This document shows, in pieces, positions 15,920 through 24,569 of a stretch of 64,000 bases of DNA. The stretch is from assembly GCF_022647665.1 (NCBI RefSeq), contig NZ_CP071872.1:4650001-4714000 (forward strand), read 5' to 3'. The stretch comes from Streptomyces formicae. GTDB taxonomy: Bacteria > Actinomycetota > Actinomycetes > Streptomycetales > Streptomycetaceae. Below the pieces are notes generated by a model. That model worked only from the letters and a program-made list of their open reading frames with translations, made no database searches and was not told the DNA's origin. Numbering within the stretch: the first letter of the stretch is position 1; each line of letters opens with the position of its first letter. The position numbers were made by a program, and so were the translations under genes.

Positions 15920-18148
15920 ATGATCGGGCAAGCTCTGAACCGCGTCGACGGCCCGGCGAAGGTCACCGGCCGGGCCACCTACGCCTACGAGCACTGGGAG
16001 GCCGGCCAACCGCTCTACGGCTTCATCGTCGGCGCGACGATCGGCAAAGGCCGCATTACCCGGATCGACACCGAGAACGCCGAACGCACACCCGGCGTGC
16101 ACCTGGTGATGACCTATCTCAACGCCCCGGAGCAAGGCCCTCGCGATGAGTCCGTTTCGTTCGAGTACTGGCGCGCCCAGCCGGTGCTGACCGGTCCCGA
16201 CATTCACTATCACGGCGAGCCGGTGGCGCTCGTCGTCGCCGCGACCTTGGAGCAGGCCCGAGCGGCCGCCGATCTCGTCGAAGTCGAATACACCGTCGGG
16301 CGGGGACGTTTCGACTTTGCCGAGCAGGAAGACGAGGTGTACATCCCGAAGGTGGTCAATGCCGGTCTCCCGACCGACACTTCGGTGGGCGATTTCGATG
16401 CCGGGTTCGACAGCGCGGAGATCAGGATCGACGAGTACTACACCACGCCCTACGAGTTCTCGATGCCCATGGAACCGCACGCGTGTCTGGTGGAACCGCG
16501 TGGCGAGGACCTGGTCGTCTACGTCAGTTGCCAGATCGTCGACGCGGCGCAGACGTCGATCGCCAGCACCCTTCAGATCGACCCGGAGCGGGTGCAGATC
16601 GTCGCCCCCTTCGTCGGCGGGGGATTCGGTTCCAAGCTGGGCATCCATTCCGAGACGATCCTTGCGGCGCTCGCGGCTCGCGCGTTGCGCCAACCGGTCA
16701 AGGTCGCGCTGACCCGGCAGCAGATCTTCCAGCTCATCGGCATGCGCCCCATTTCGAACCAGCGGGTTCGGCTGGGCGCGGGGCGCGACGGGCGGCTGAC
16801 TGCGATCGCCCATGACGTCACCATGCACACCAACCCCGACGTGGAGTACGCCGAGCAGACCGCCGCCACGACCCGCAGCCTCTACGCCGCGCCCCACCGG
16901 TTGACGAGCCACCGGCTGGCGCCGCTGGACCTGCCGCGCGGGACGGACGTCCGCGCACCGGGCGAGGCGCCGGGCATGCTGGCGGTCGAGTCGGCGATGG
17001 ACGAGCTGGCTTATTCGCTCGGGCTGGACCCGGTCGAGCTGCGGATCCGCAATGAACCCACCGTCGATCCCGAGCGGGAGGTGCCGTACAGCGACCGACA
17101 CCTGGTCGAGTGTCTGCGCGAAGGCGCGCGCCGGTTCGGCTGGGAGGAGCGCCCCGCAACCCCGGCGAGTGTGCGCGACGGGCGATGGCTGGTCGGCTAC
17201 GGCATGTCGGCCGCCATCCGCGGGCATTTCCAAGGGCCGACAGCGGTGCGGGTGCGGCTGGAGGCGGACGGAACCGCCGTAGTCCAGACGGACATGACCG
17301 ACATCGGCACGGGCACGTACACGGTGCTGACCCAGGTCGCGGCCGACGGCCTCGGACTGCCGCCTGATCGGGTGCGCATCGAGCTCGGGCGTTCCGACCT
17401 CCCCACCAGCTGGGGCTCCGGTGGCTCGTGGGGCGCCGCCAACTCGTGCACCGCGGTGCATCGGGCGTGCATGGCGCTGCGCGAGAAGCTCCTGGTCGCG
17501 GCGGGCGGCGACACGCGCTCTCCGCTGCACGGCCTGGACGCGGCAGACGCCGTGTTCTCCGATGGCAACGTGGGTGTCGGTGGCGCGTCCGAGGCGCTGA
17601 GCGAGATCGTCACACGCAACCATCCCGCAGGTCTGGAGGCGGAGGGCGGGACCCGCTTCATGGGCGATGATCCCAACTACACGAACTACTCGATCAACAC
17701 CTACGGGGCCCATTTCGCCGAAGTGGGCGTCGATGCGGACACCGCCGAGATCCGTCTGCGGCGGATGCTCGGTGTGTTCTCGGTGGGCACCGTGCTCAAC
17801 GCGAAGACCACCCGCTCACAGCTGATCGGCGGCATGATCTGGGGGGCGGGCGCGGCGCTCGAAGAAGAGGCCGTCGTCGACGCGCGATCCGGCGCCTTCG
17901 TCAACCGGGATTTCGCGCAGTACCTGGTGCCGGTCCACGCCGACATCCCCGACGTCGACGCCGTCGTCCTTGACGGGTTCGACGACAAGGCCAACGTGCT
18001 GGGCGCGAAGGGCGTCGGCGAGCTGGGCATCTGCGGGGCCGGTGCGTCGGTCGCGAACGCGGTGTTCAACGCCACCGGCGTGCGCGTGCGTGACTTCCCC
18101 ATCACCATCGAGAAGGTGCTGCCCGGTCTGCCGCCGATGGACAGTTGA
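15920..18148 (+). CDS. Molybdopterin-binding catalytic subunit (PaoC/YagR type)
   Basis: A 742-residue large subunit of a xanthine dehydrogenase-family enzyme. Conserved parts are VDGPAKVTGRATYAYE at the N-terminus, VAPFVGGGFGSKLG, APGEAPGMLAVESAMDELA, TDIGTGTYTVLTQVAAD, GSGGSWGAANS, and the active-site Glu in KGVGELGICGAGA near the C-terminus. Its length fits the single-polypeptide catalytic subunit of PaoABC-like enzymes, which use molybdopterin cytosine dinucleotide and hydroxylate aldehydes; a purine or heteroaromatic substrate is also possible. GGAGG at 15911-15915 precedes the start. No cofactor-insertion chaperone (PaoD/XdhC) is encoded next to it. Confidence 0.92.
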   Translation: MIGQALNRVDGPAKVTGRATYAYEHWEAGQPLYGFIVGATIGKGRITRIDTENAERTPGVHLVMTYLNAPEQGPRDESVSFEYWRAQPVLTGPDIHYHGEPVALVVAATLEQARAAADLVEVEYTVGRGRFDFAEQEDEVYIPKVVNAGLPTDTSVGDFDAGFDSAEIRIDEYYTTPYEFSMPMEPHACLVEPRGEDLVVYVSCQIVDAAQTSIASTLQIDPERVQIVAPFVGGGFGSKLGIHSETILAALAARALRQPVKVALTRQQIFQLIGMRPISNQRVRLGAGRDGRLTAIAHDVTMHTNPDVEYAEQTAATTRSLYAAPHRLTSHRLAPLDLPRGTDVRAPGEAPGMLAVESAMDELAYSLGLDPVELRIRNEPTVDPEREVPYSDRHLVECLREGARRFGWEERPATPASVRDGRWLVGYGMSAAIRGHFQGPTAVRVRLEADGTAVVQTDMTDIGTGTYTVLTQVAADGLGLPPDRVRIELGRSDLPTSWGSGGSWGAANSCTAVHRACMALREKLLVAAGGDTRSPLHGLDAADAVFSDGNVGVGGASEALSEIVTRNHPAGLEAEGGTRFMGDDPNYTNYSINTYGAHFAEVGVDADTAEIRLRRMLGVFSVGTVLNAKTTRSQLIGGMIWGAGAALEEEAVVDARSGAFVNRDFAQYLVPVHADIPDVDAVVLDGFDDKANVLGAKGVGELGICGAGASVANAVFNATGVRVRDFPITIEKVLPGLPPMDS

Positions 18149-18185
18149 TGCGGCGCCACGCCGCCGGAATGAACGGGCCGGATGG

Positions 18186-18228
18186 TGTCCAGTGGGTCAC
18201 GCTGGAGCCCGGCGTGACCCACCGGACA
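18186..18228. terminator. Bidirectional hairpin between convergent genes
   Basis: TGTCCAGTGGGTCACGC at 18186-18202 pairs with GCGTGACCCACCGGACA at 18212-18228 (17-bp arms, one mismatch). It is followed by CCCTAG, whose CTA (18233-18235) is the stop of the epoxide hydrolase. The TGTCCGGTGG-TCA segment resembles an end of the CTAG-bounded repeats. It should terminate both the oxidoreductase operon and the hydrolase gene. Confidence 0.7.
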
Positions 18229-18232
18229 TGCC

Positions 18233-19198
18233 CTAGAGCCCGTTCAGGAAGTCCAGCAGGGCCTTGCTGACCTCGGCGGGCCGCTCCTGCTGCGTCCAGT
18301 GGCCGCAGCCGGGGAGGAAGACGGTGCCGCGAAGGTCGGGGGCGAGCTCGGGCAGGCCGGCCTTCAGCTCGTCGATGCCGATGAGGGCGGGGACCATGTC
18401 GCGCTCACCGGCGATGTAGAGCGCGGGCGGCCGGACCACCGCGTCTGCCCAGGCAGCCGTGAGCTCCCAGTTGCGGTCGAGGTTGCGATACCAGTTGAGC
18501 GGGCCGGTGAAGCCCTTGTCGGCGAACTCGCCGACGAAGGCGGCGATGTCCTCTTCCGTCAGCCAGTCCGGCAGCGCGTCGGGTACGTCGGCGAAGCCCC
18601 TGACACCCTTGCCGTCGGGGATCATCCACGGGCCGGGCGACGCGTTCGCCTTGTTGTCGCCCGAAGCCCCGTAAAGGAGCGTCCGGAACGTGCCGTCCGG
18701 GTCCTCGGCCAGTTCCCGGTCGGCGACGCCGGGCCGCTGGAAGTACACCTGGTAGAAGCTGTCACCGAACGCCGAACGCAGCGTGGGGATCGGCGGAACG
18801 GGACCGCGGCGCCGGGGCGGGACGCTGAGCCCCGCCACACCGCGCACCAGGTCGGGCCGTAGCAGGGCGGTCGTCCAGGCGACCGGCCCGCCCCAGTCGT
18901 GCCCGACGACCACGGCGCGCTCCTCGCCGAGGGCGTGGATGAGGCCGACGACGTCGCCGACCAGATGGAGCAACGAGTACGCGGCGACGTCCTCGGGGGC
19001 GTCGCTGCGCGCATAGCCGCGCTGGTCGGGCGCGACCACCCGGTATCCGGCCTCCGCCAGCGGGGCGAACTGGTGGCGCCAGGAGTACCAGCACTCGGGG
19101 AAGCCGTGCAGCAGCAGGATCAGCGGCCCTTCGCCCTGCTCGGCCACGTGCAAGCGGATTCCGTTGACCTCGACGAAACGGTGCTCGATGGTGGTCAT
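18233..19198 (-). CDS. Epoxide-hydrolase-like alpha/beta hydrolase
   Basis: A 321-residue alpha/beta hydrolase of the epoxide hydrolase group. The oxyanion motif is LLLHGFPECWYSWRHQ, the nucleophile is Asp in VVVGHDWGGPVAW, the cap domain contains the expected Tyr residues (SFYQVYFQRPG, LNWYRNLDRNWE), and the catalytic His is in LPGCGHWTQQE. The HGFPECWYSWRHQ and GHDWGG combination is typical of soluble epoxide hydrolases rather than esterases. It acts in the cytoplasm. Start ATG is at 19198; its TAG stop is embedded in the CTAG of the hairpin repeat. It is divergent from the DUF421 gene. Confidence 0.9.
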   Translation of the reverse strand: MTTIEHRFVEVNGIRLHVAEQGEGPLILLLHGFPECWYSWRHQFAPLAEAGYRVVAPDQRGYARSDAPEDVAAYSLLHLVGDVVGLIHALGEERAVVVGHDWGGPVAWTTALLRPDLVRGVAGLSVPPRRRGPVPPIPTLRSAFGDSFYQVYFQRPGVADRELAEDPDGTFRTLLYGASGDNKANASPGPWMIPDGKGVRGFADVPDALPDWLTEEDIAAFVGEFADKGFTGPLNWYRNLDRNWELTAAWADAVVRPPALYIAGERDMVPALIGIDELKAGLPELAPDLRGTVFLPGCGHWTQQERPAEVSKALLDFLNGL

Positions 19199-19360
19199 GC
19201 CGTCAGCGTACTCATGACATACCGACCAGCCGGTGAACGTGAGCACAGCTCCTGCCGGAGTCGCGAGCGGGCGCAGGGGACGGCCGCCGCGGGCCGGGCT
19301 GTTCGGGCGTGGCGGGACGGGCCTGGGCCTCCTCCCCCTGATGCTGGAGCCGCGCACCCG

Positions 19361-19380
19361 GTGCCTTTGAGTGCCTTTGA
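19361..19380. repeat. Perfect 10-bp tandem repeat before the DUF421 gene
   Basis: GTGCCTTTGA occurs twice without a gap at 19361-19370 and 19371-19380, 18 bp before the DUF421 start. It may be a small regulatory direct repeat or a chance duplication. Confidence 0.6.
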
Positions 19381-19397
19381 CATTCCCCGGAGTCCCC

Positions 19398-19961
19398 ATG
19401 TGGCACGACATGCTTGCCCTACCCGTCCCGCTCCTGGAGAAGGTGCTGCGGACCGTATTGGTCTACGCCCTGCTGCTCCTGCTCTTCCGGTTCTCCGGCA
19501 AGCGCAGCATGGCGGCCATGAACACCTTCGACTTCGTCGTGATGTTCCTCCTCTCGAACCTCGTGCAGAACGCCGTCATCGGCCCGGACAACAGCGTCAC
19601 GGGCGCGGTTGTCGGAGCGGTGACCCTGGTCGCCCTCAATACGGGCATCACCCGCTGGCTCGCCTCCGACGACCGTGCCGCACGCCTGCTGGAGGGCACG
19701 AGCAGTCCGGTCATCGACGACGGCCACCTCATCCCGGGGACCTTGCGCCACCTCGCGATCCGGCGAGAGGAGATCGAGCACGCCGTCCGCCTGCAGAACG
19801 GCGAAGGCCTCGAAGACGTCCAGTCCGCCCGCCTGGAACCGAGCGGGCAGCTGGTCATCGTCCTCACGCCCACCGCCCAGAACGCGACCCGCGGCGACCT
19901 GGACCGGATTGAACGCCGCCTGTCCACGATGGAAGGGCTTCTCCGCCGCCCTTCCCGCTGA
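19398..19961 (+). CDS. DUF421 / YetF-like membrane protein
   Basis: A 187-residue protein of the DUF421 family. Three predicted membrane helices fill about residues 10-85 (VLVYALLLLLFRFSGKRSMA, FVVMFLLSNLVQNAVI, VVGAVTLVALNTGI), with the family hallmark FRFSGKRSMAAMN. The C-terminal half is a small cytoplasmic domain (SSPVIDDGHLIPGTLRHLAI). The family is widespread and its role is not settled; spore-germination and envelope links exist for Bacillus relatives. The ATG at 19398 is preceded by CCGGAG; an earlier ATG at 19371 lies within the tandem repeat. Confidence 0.87.
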   Translation: MWHDMLALPVPLLEKVLRTVLVYALLLLLFRFSGKRSMAAMNTFDFVVMFLLSNLVQNAVIGPDNSVTGAVVGAVTLVALNTGITRWLASDDRAARLLEGTSSPVIDDGHLIPGTLRHLAIRREEIEHAVRLQNGEGLEDVQSARLEPSGQLVIVLTPTAQNATRGDLDRIERRLSTMEGLLRRPSR

Positions 19962-20034
19962 CGGCCCGCCCTCCAGCGAGCGGAGCACGCTCCGGCGACT
20001 GATCGGGGCGACTCCGGCCGGCGTCATGAACGCC

Positions 20035-22179
20035 TCACTGACGGGAGCCCGTTGCGTCGGCTTGTCCTGGCGTTGCCCGGATGAGGAGCAGGGCGATGTC
20101 GTCGTTGCACGGCGTCGGGCGGCCGCTGTAGTGGACGAGTGTGTCGGCGAGATCGTCCATGGCCAGGTCTTCGGCATGTGCGAGCTGCTGGGCGAGGGCG
20201 GCGGTGGTGGTGTCGATGTCGATGCCGGGGGCTTCGACGAGTCCATCGGTGTAGAGGGCGAGGACCGTGCCGGGGCGCAGGGGAATGTCGGTGGCGGGAT
20301 AGGCGACGTGCGGGTCGATGCCCAGGAGCAGGCCGGGCGGCAGGCGGAGGATCTCGGTGCGGCCGTCGGGGTGGCGCAGCAGTGGAGGGGGATGCCCCGC
20401 GGTGGCCAGACATGCGCGTTGGCGGGACGGGTCGAGACGGGCGATCAGGCAGCTGGTGAACAGTCCCGGATCGAGGTCGGCCATCAGACGGTTGGTGCGG
20501 GCGAGAACCTCGCCCGGGGGCGTGCCGAGGGTGGCGTAGGCGTGGACGGCGGTGCGGATCTGACCCATGAGAGCGGCGGCCGTCACATTGTGGCCTTGGA
20601 CGTCCCCGATGACTGCGGTGGCGGTGTCCGCATCGCAGGGGATGAGGTCGTAGAAGTCGCCGCCGATGTCCATGCCCTGGCCGGCGGGGAGATAGCGCGC
20701 AGCCACGTCGAGGCCCGGGATGCCGGGCAGGGCTTTGGGGAGCAGGGCCGTCTGGAGGGTGTGGGCGAGTTGGTGTTTGGCGTCGTAGAGACGTGCTCGG
20801 TCCAGTGCCTGGGCGATGAGACCTGCCAGGGAGATCAGGGTGGCCCGTTCGGCCGGCGGGAAGGGGCGGGGCTGGTCGTAGGAGAGCACGAGGGCTCCGA
20901 CCGGGCGTCCGGAGGCGATCAGCGGCAGGAAGGCCCAGGCGTTCCTGGTGCCATAGCGGACGACGGCGGGGTAGGCGCGCTTGAAGTCCTCGAAGCTGGT
21001 GAAGAAGCTCGGTATCCCGGTGGTCAGGGCATGGGTGGGCGGGGTGTCGGCGGTCAGGGGAGAGCCGTCGTACCGGTCCAGGAACTCGGAGCTGTAGCCG
21101 CTCTGGCCGACGATCCGCAGTCGGCCCTCGTCGTGCACCATCAGGGCGAGCCCTTGCGGGCCGAAGGCGGGCACGAGCTGGTGGGCGACCAGGGCGGCCA
21201 CATCGTTGACTCCGACGGCCTCGGTGAGGGTCGCCGCCAGGTGCATCAATGAGTGGTGTCCGGTGGAATCGCCCGGCTCGGCCGGGGACCGCCCGTCAGT
21301 GGGGGGCGTCTCCTGCCCGGCCGGACGGGCGGTGATGTGGACGCTGATGCCGGAAGCACCCGGATAGAGGTGGAAGGTCAGCCATTGATCCGGCGGACAC
21401 AGTGCCGTGAAGGAGGTCGGTCGACGGCTGAGGACGGCGGCGCGGTAGCGCTCCTCGAAGGCCGAGCCCTGTAGCCACGGCAGGGTCTCCCACGGTCTGG
21501 TGCCCATCAGATCGGCGACGCCGGCGCCGACCAGATCGGCCGCAGCGGCGTTGGAGAAGGTGATCCGGCCGTCCAGGTCGAGACCCCAGCAGCCCACGGG
21601 CAGTCGTTCGAGGAACTCCACCGCCTCCAAGCCCTCTGCCGATCCCGCCGTGCGGGAGCGGGCCGGGGGCAGGATGTGGGGTTCGGAAGCGGGCAACAGT
21701 GGATTGCCCTGGTCGGATGCCTGCTGCAGCAGCAGGCCCGTGCCACGGCAGAAGGCGTCGATCGCGTCGCGCTCGCGCCGGCGCAACTGCGGCGGATGCC
21801 CCATGGGCCAGAGGAACACCACCCCGCCCCAGACGGATGTACCACTGGTGAACGGAGCAGCAGCCAGCATGAAATCGTACGGAAGTGCGAGTCCCATCTT
21901 GGGATAGCGACTCGCCATCTCTTCCTGGCCCGCCACCCACTCCAGTCGGCGCTCGCGCATGGCGTCGGTCAGCGGCGTGGAAGCGTCTGTCGCGACCCGG
22001 GCCCAGGGCGCGGCGATGCGCCAGGAGGCCCCGGTGACCATCGCCAGCCGCACCACGCGCTCGCCCGGGGGAAGCAGGAAGATGAAGCCTGCCGTGGCAC
22101 CGACTTCCTGCACGGCACACCGCAAGGGGCCCGCGAGCCGCTCCAGCCCGCCGGCGACGGCGGAAGCGGGGCGCTCCAT
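20035..22179 (-). CDS. GAF/PAS-linked SpoIIE-type Ser/Thr phosphatase
   Basis: A 714-residue signalling protein: an N-terminal GAF-like domain (about 1-155), a PAS domain (about 190-300, LPVGCWGLDLDGRITFSNAA), a second GAF (about 325-475), and a C-terminal PP2C/SpoIIE phosphatase (about 490-705). All metal ligands of the phosphatase are in place: GGDFYDLI, GDVQGHN, LYTDGLVEAPG and NDDIALLLIR. Such proteins dephosphorylate anti-sigma-factor antagonists and so activate stress sigma factors in response to light, redox or small molecules sensed by PAS/GAF. It has no membrane segment. A second SpoIIE-like protein is encoded 206 bp upstream on the same strand. Confidence 0.9.
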   Translation of the reverse strand: MERPASAVAGGLERLAGPLRCAVQEVGATAGFIFLLPPGERVVRLAMVTGASWRIAAPWARVATDASTPLTDAMRERRLEWVAGQEEMASRYPKMGLALPYDFMLAAAPFTSGTSVWGGVVFLWPMGHPPQLRRRERDAIDAFCRGTGLLLQQASDQGNPLLPASEPHILPPARSRTAGSAEGLEAVEFLERLPVGCWGLDLDGRITFSNAAAADLVGAGVADLMGTRPWETLPWLQGSAFEERYRAAVLSRRPTSFTALCPPDQWLTFHLYPGASGISVHITARPAGQETPPTDGRSPAEPGDSTGHHSLMHLAATLTEAVGVNDVAALVAHQLVPAFGPQGLALMVHDEGRLRIVGQSGYSSEFLDRYDGSPLTADTPPTHALTTGIPSFFTSFEDFKRAYPAVVRYGTRNAWAFLPLIASGRPVGALVLSYDQPRPFPPAERATLISLAGLIAQALDRARLYDAKHQLAHTLQTALLPKALPGIPGLDVAARYLPAGQGMDIGGDFYDLIPCDADTATAVIGDVQGHNVTAAALMGQIRTAVHAYATLGTPPGEVLARTNRLMADLDPGLFTSCLIARLDPSRQRACLATAGHPPPLLRHPDGRTEILRLPPGLLLGIDPHVAYPATDIPLRPGTVLALYTDGLVEAPGIDIDTTTAALAQQLAHAEDLAMDDLADTLVHYSGRPTPCNDDIALLLIRATPGQADATGSRQ

Positions 22180-22385
22180 GACGGTTCCCCCTCTCCTGCA
22201 CTCTCAGGCCGCTCGCAGCACGCATGTCCATCGTGCTGCCCGCAGCACCAGAAGAGCTCCGCGCAGTTCCAAATTATCGACAAATGAGAGAAGCTGCTCG
22301 CTCCGATACGGGCTGTGGTTCGCGAGCCCGGAGGCCGGCACGGGCATGGATCCGGCGCTGATCCGCCGCCGCGGACCCACGTGCG

Positions 22386-24356
22386 TCACCGGCCTCGCCG
22401 CGACGGCAGCGCCAGCTCGGTCCAGACGATCTTGCCGTCCCGTAGGTAGCGGGTGCCCCAGTTCCGGGCGAACTGCGAGATGAGGAACAGCCCGCGTCCC
22501 CCCTCGTCGAGGGTCTTGGCGTGGCGCAGCCGCGGCGCTGTGGCGCTGCCGTCGTGAACCTCACAGGTCAGGGTGGTGCTGCCCATGATGAGGCGCAGCC
22601 GCAGCGGGCCGGTGCCGTAACGCAGTCCATTCGTGACCAGCTCGCTGACGATCAGATTGGCAGCGAACGTGGTCTCCTCGTCCACTCCCCAGCGCCTCAG
22701 CCGGCGCTCCGTGGCCTCCCGTGCGGCGTGGGCTGCCGAAGGGTCGCTCTCAAGGCTCCACTCGGCGACCTGGTCAACGGGAAACTCATGACTGCGGGCG
22801 AGCAGCAGAACGGCGTCCCCCGCAGGAGGGACGTCATGCAACCGGTACAGGACCTGGTCGCACAGGTCCTGAAGGGGACGATCGATGTCGCCCAGCGCGT
22901 CCCGGACCTGGGCTTCGTCGTCCCCTGGCGCGCCGGACCGCGTAGCGGGCAGCAAGGCCTTCGTGAACAGGGCCAGAACACTGCCTTCGGCGACGTCCAC
23001 CGTGGTGGCGGCGAAGGGCGACCCCTCGGGACCGCCCAGCGCAGGCCCTGTCGGCACATCGGGAAGGTCCACGACAGCGCCCGAACGGACGATGACCGGT
23101 GTGGGGTGATCGGCACACGCGAACGTGTATGTCAGCGCCAGAGGGTCATAGACGGCGTACACACAGCTCGCTTGCAGCGCCTGCCGGTGCAGAGGGTCCC
23201 CCGGGGGCAGTGCCGCGCGCTCCTCGGCCAGACGCGCCGCGGTGTCGCTGAGGCGGGCGAGGAGCTCGTCGGGCTCCAGGTCCAACGCGGCCAGAGTGTG
23301 CACCACGGTGCGGAGCTGGCCCATGGTCGTCGCCGCATAGATGCCCTGGCCTGCCACCTCGCCGACCACCAGCGCGGTACGCGCCCCTGAGAGGGAGAAC
23401 GTGTCGAACCACGCCCCGCCGCCCTGGTCGCCCGGAGCGTACAAGTGCGCCGTCTCCATCGCAGTCTGCCCGGAGGGGTGCGGCGGCAGGAGCCGTCGCT
23501 GCAGGGTCGCGGCGATGGTGTGCTCGCGGATGTAGCGGCGGGCGTTCTCTATGCACCAGGCGGTGTGCGAGGCCAGTTCCAGAGCCAGTTTCACCTCCTC
23601 GTCGTCGAAGGCGGAGGTCCGCCCGGTGCGGTAGAGGCTGAGCAACCCCAGCACCGTGCCGCGCACCGTCAGCGGGGCGGCGATCAAGGTGTGGACACCG
23701 GCTTCACCGACCGACTTCGCGCGCCGGGGATCGGTGCGCAGCCATGGCACATCCGGGCCGAGGGAGACGACGCGCGGCTTGAGGTCCGCCAAGGCCTGAC
23801 CGTACGGAGACGGAAAAGGCAAAGGCCGGATGTCCCCCAAGGGATGGGTCTGCCATTCCTCGTACTCCTTCGGGCAGAACGCGGCGCGCCGCAACGGAAC
23901 GTCACTCCGCAGGGGGCCCAGCGGTGGCTCCTCGCCTCGGACGACCGCATCGACCACGTCCACCGCAGCGACGCCGACGAAGTCCGGCACCACGGTCTCC
24001 ACCAGTTCCCGGCAGGTAGCCACCACATCGAGGCTGCGGCCCACGTGTTCACGCACGGCGCCCAGCATCCGGAACCGAGCCGCTGCCTTCGCGCGCTCAT
24101 CGGCGTCGGCCGGTTTCGGGGTCTGGTAGACGGCCCAGACCATGGAGGCATCCGCTCGTGGCAAGGCGCGCACCGTGAAGTCCCCGGTCATGCGCAGCGT
24201 GGACCCCGCGTTGTCGGCAGCGTGGACCATGATGCGTGCCGCCGATCGTCCGACGGCTTCTTCCGCCGGCAGATCCAGCAGACGTTCAGCCTCGATGCTC
24301 CACTCAACGACCGTGCCTGCGCAGTCGACGACCATCAGCGGGGCACCGTCCACCAC
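22386..24356 (-). CDS. PAS/GAF, degenerate SpoIIE domain and anti-sigma-type ATPase
   Basis: A protein of about 656 residues. A PAS-like domain (VVDCAGTVVEWSIEAERLL), a GAF domain (about 190-320), a SpoIIE/PP2C-like domain (about 330-520) and a C-terminal HATPase_c domain of RsbW type (NLIVSELVTNGLRYG and DEGGRGLFLIS) follow each other. The phosphatase core is altered at each metal position: GGAWFD for GGDWYD, GEVAGQG for GDVMGHG, FTKALLP for YTDGLVE, and GDAVLLL for DDVALLV. It is therefore probably inactive as a phosphatase and acts as a scaffold or sensor, while the kinase domain looks intact. Start GTG 24356 (or 24353) follows GGGAGG; an ATG at 24455 would add 33 residues. Confidence 0.82.
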   Translation of the reverse strand: MVDGAPLMVVDCAGTVVEWSIEAERLLDLPAEEAVGRSAARIMVHAADNAGSTLRMTGDFTVRALPRADASMVWAVYQTPKPADADERAKAAARFRMLGAVREHVGRSLDVVATCRELVETVVPDFVGVAAVDVVDAVVRGEEPPLGPLRSDVPLRRAAFCPKEYEEWQTHPLGDIRPLPFPSPYGQALADLKPRVVSLGPDVPWLRTDPRRAKSVGEAGVHTLIAAPLTVRGTVLGLLSLYRTGRTSAFDDEEVKLALELASHTAWCIENARRYIREHTIAATLQRRLLPPHPSGQTAMETAHLYAPGDQGGGAWFDTFSLSGARTALVVGEVAGQGIYAATTMGQLRTVVHTLAALDLEPDELLARLSDTAARLAEERAALPPGDPLHRQALQASCVYAVYDPLALTYTFACADHPTPVIVRSGAVVDLPDVPTGPALGGPEGSPFAATTVDVAEGSVLALFTKALLPATRSGAPGDDEAQVRDALGDIDRPLQDLCDQVLYRLHDVPPAGDAVLLLARSHEFPVDQVAEWSLESDPSAAHAAREATERRLRRWGVDEETTFAANLIVSELVTNGLRYGTGPLRLRLIMGSTTLTCEVHDGSATAPRLRHAKTLDEGGRGLFLISQFARNWGTRYLRDGKIVWTELALPSRRGR

Positions 24357-24569
24357 GACAACCACCTCCCCACCGTGCCGGCAGGAACTGGGAGCCGGCC
24401 CCGAGTGCCCAGCCCTCGAGCGAGCAGCCCCGCCATGGGACCGGGCCGACACCACAGAGGCCCATAAGTGTCATGGTCCGCCCCATTCGCCCGTGCCGCC
24501 CCTTGGCTGATCGGCCCTGTCGACGGCCCACCGGCGTTCGTTGCCCGTGGGTCTGGGTAGGGCAATGAA

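Noticed and set aside
14876..17713. A 945-codon minus-strand open frame
   Set aside because: It is the antisense of the molybdenum oxidoreductase operon, rich in Arg/Gly/His without any domain, while the plus strand has clear catalytic motifs.
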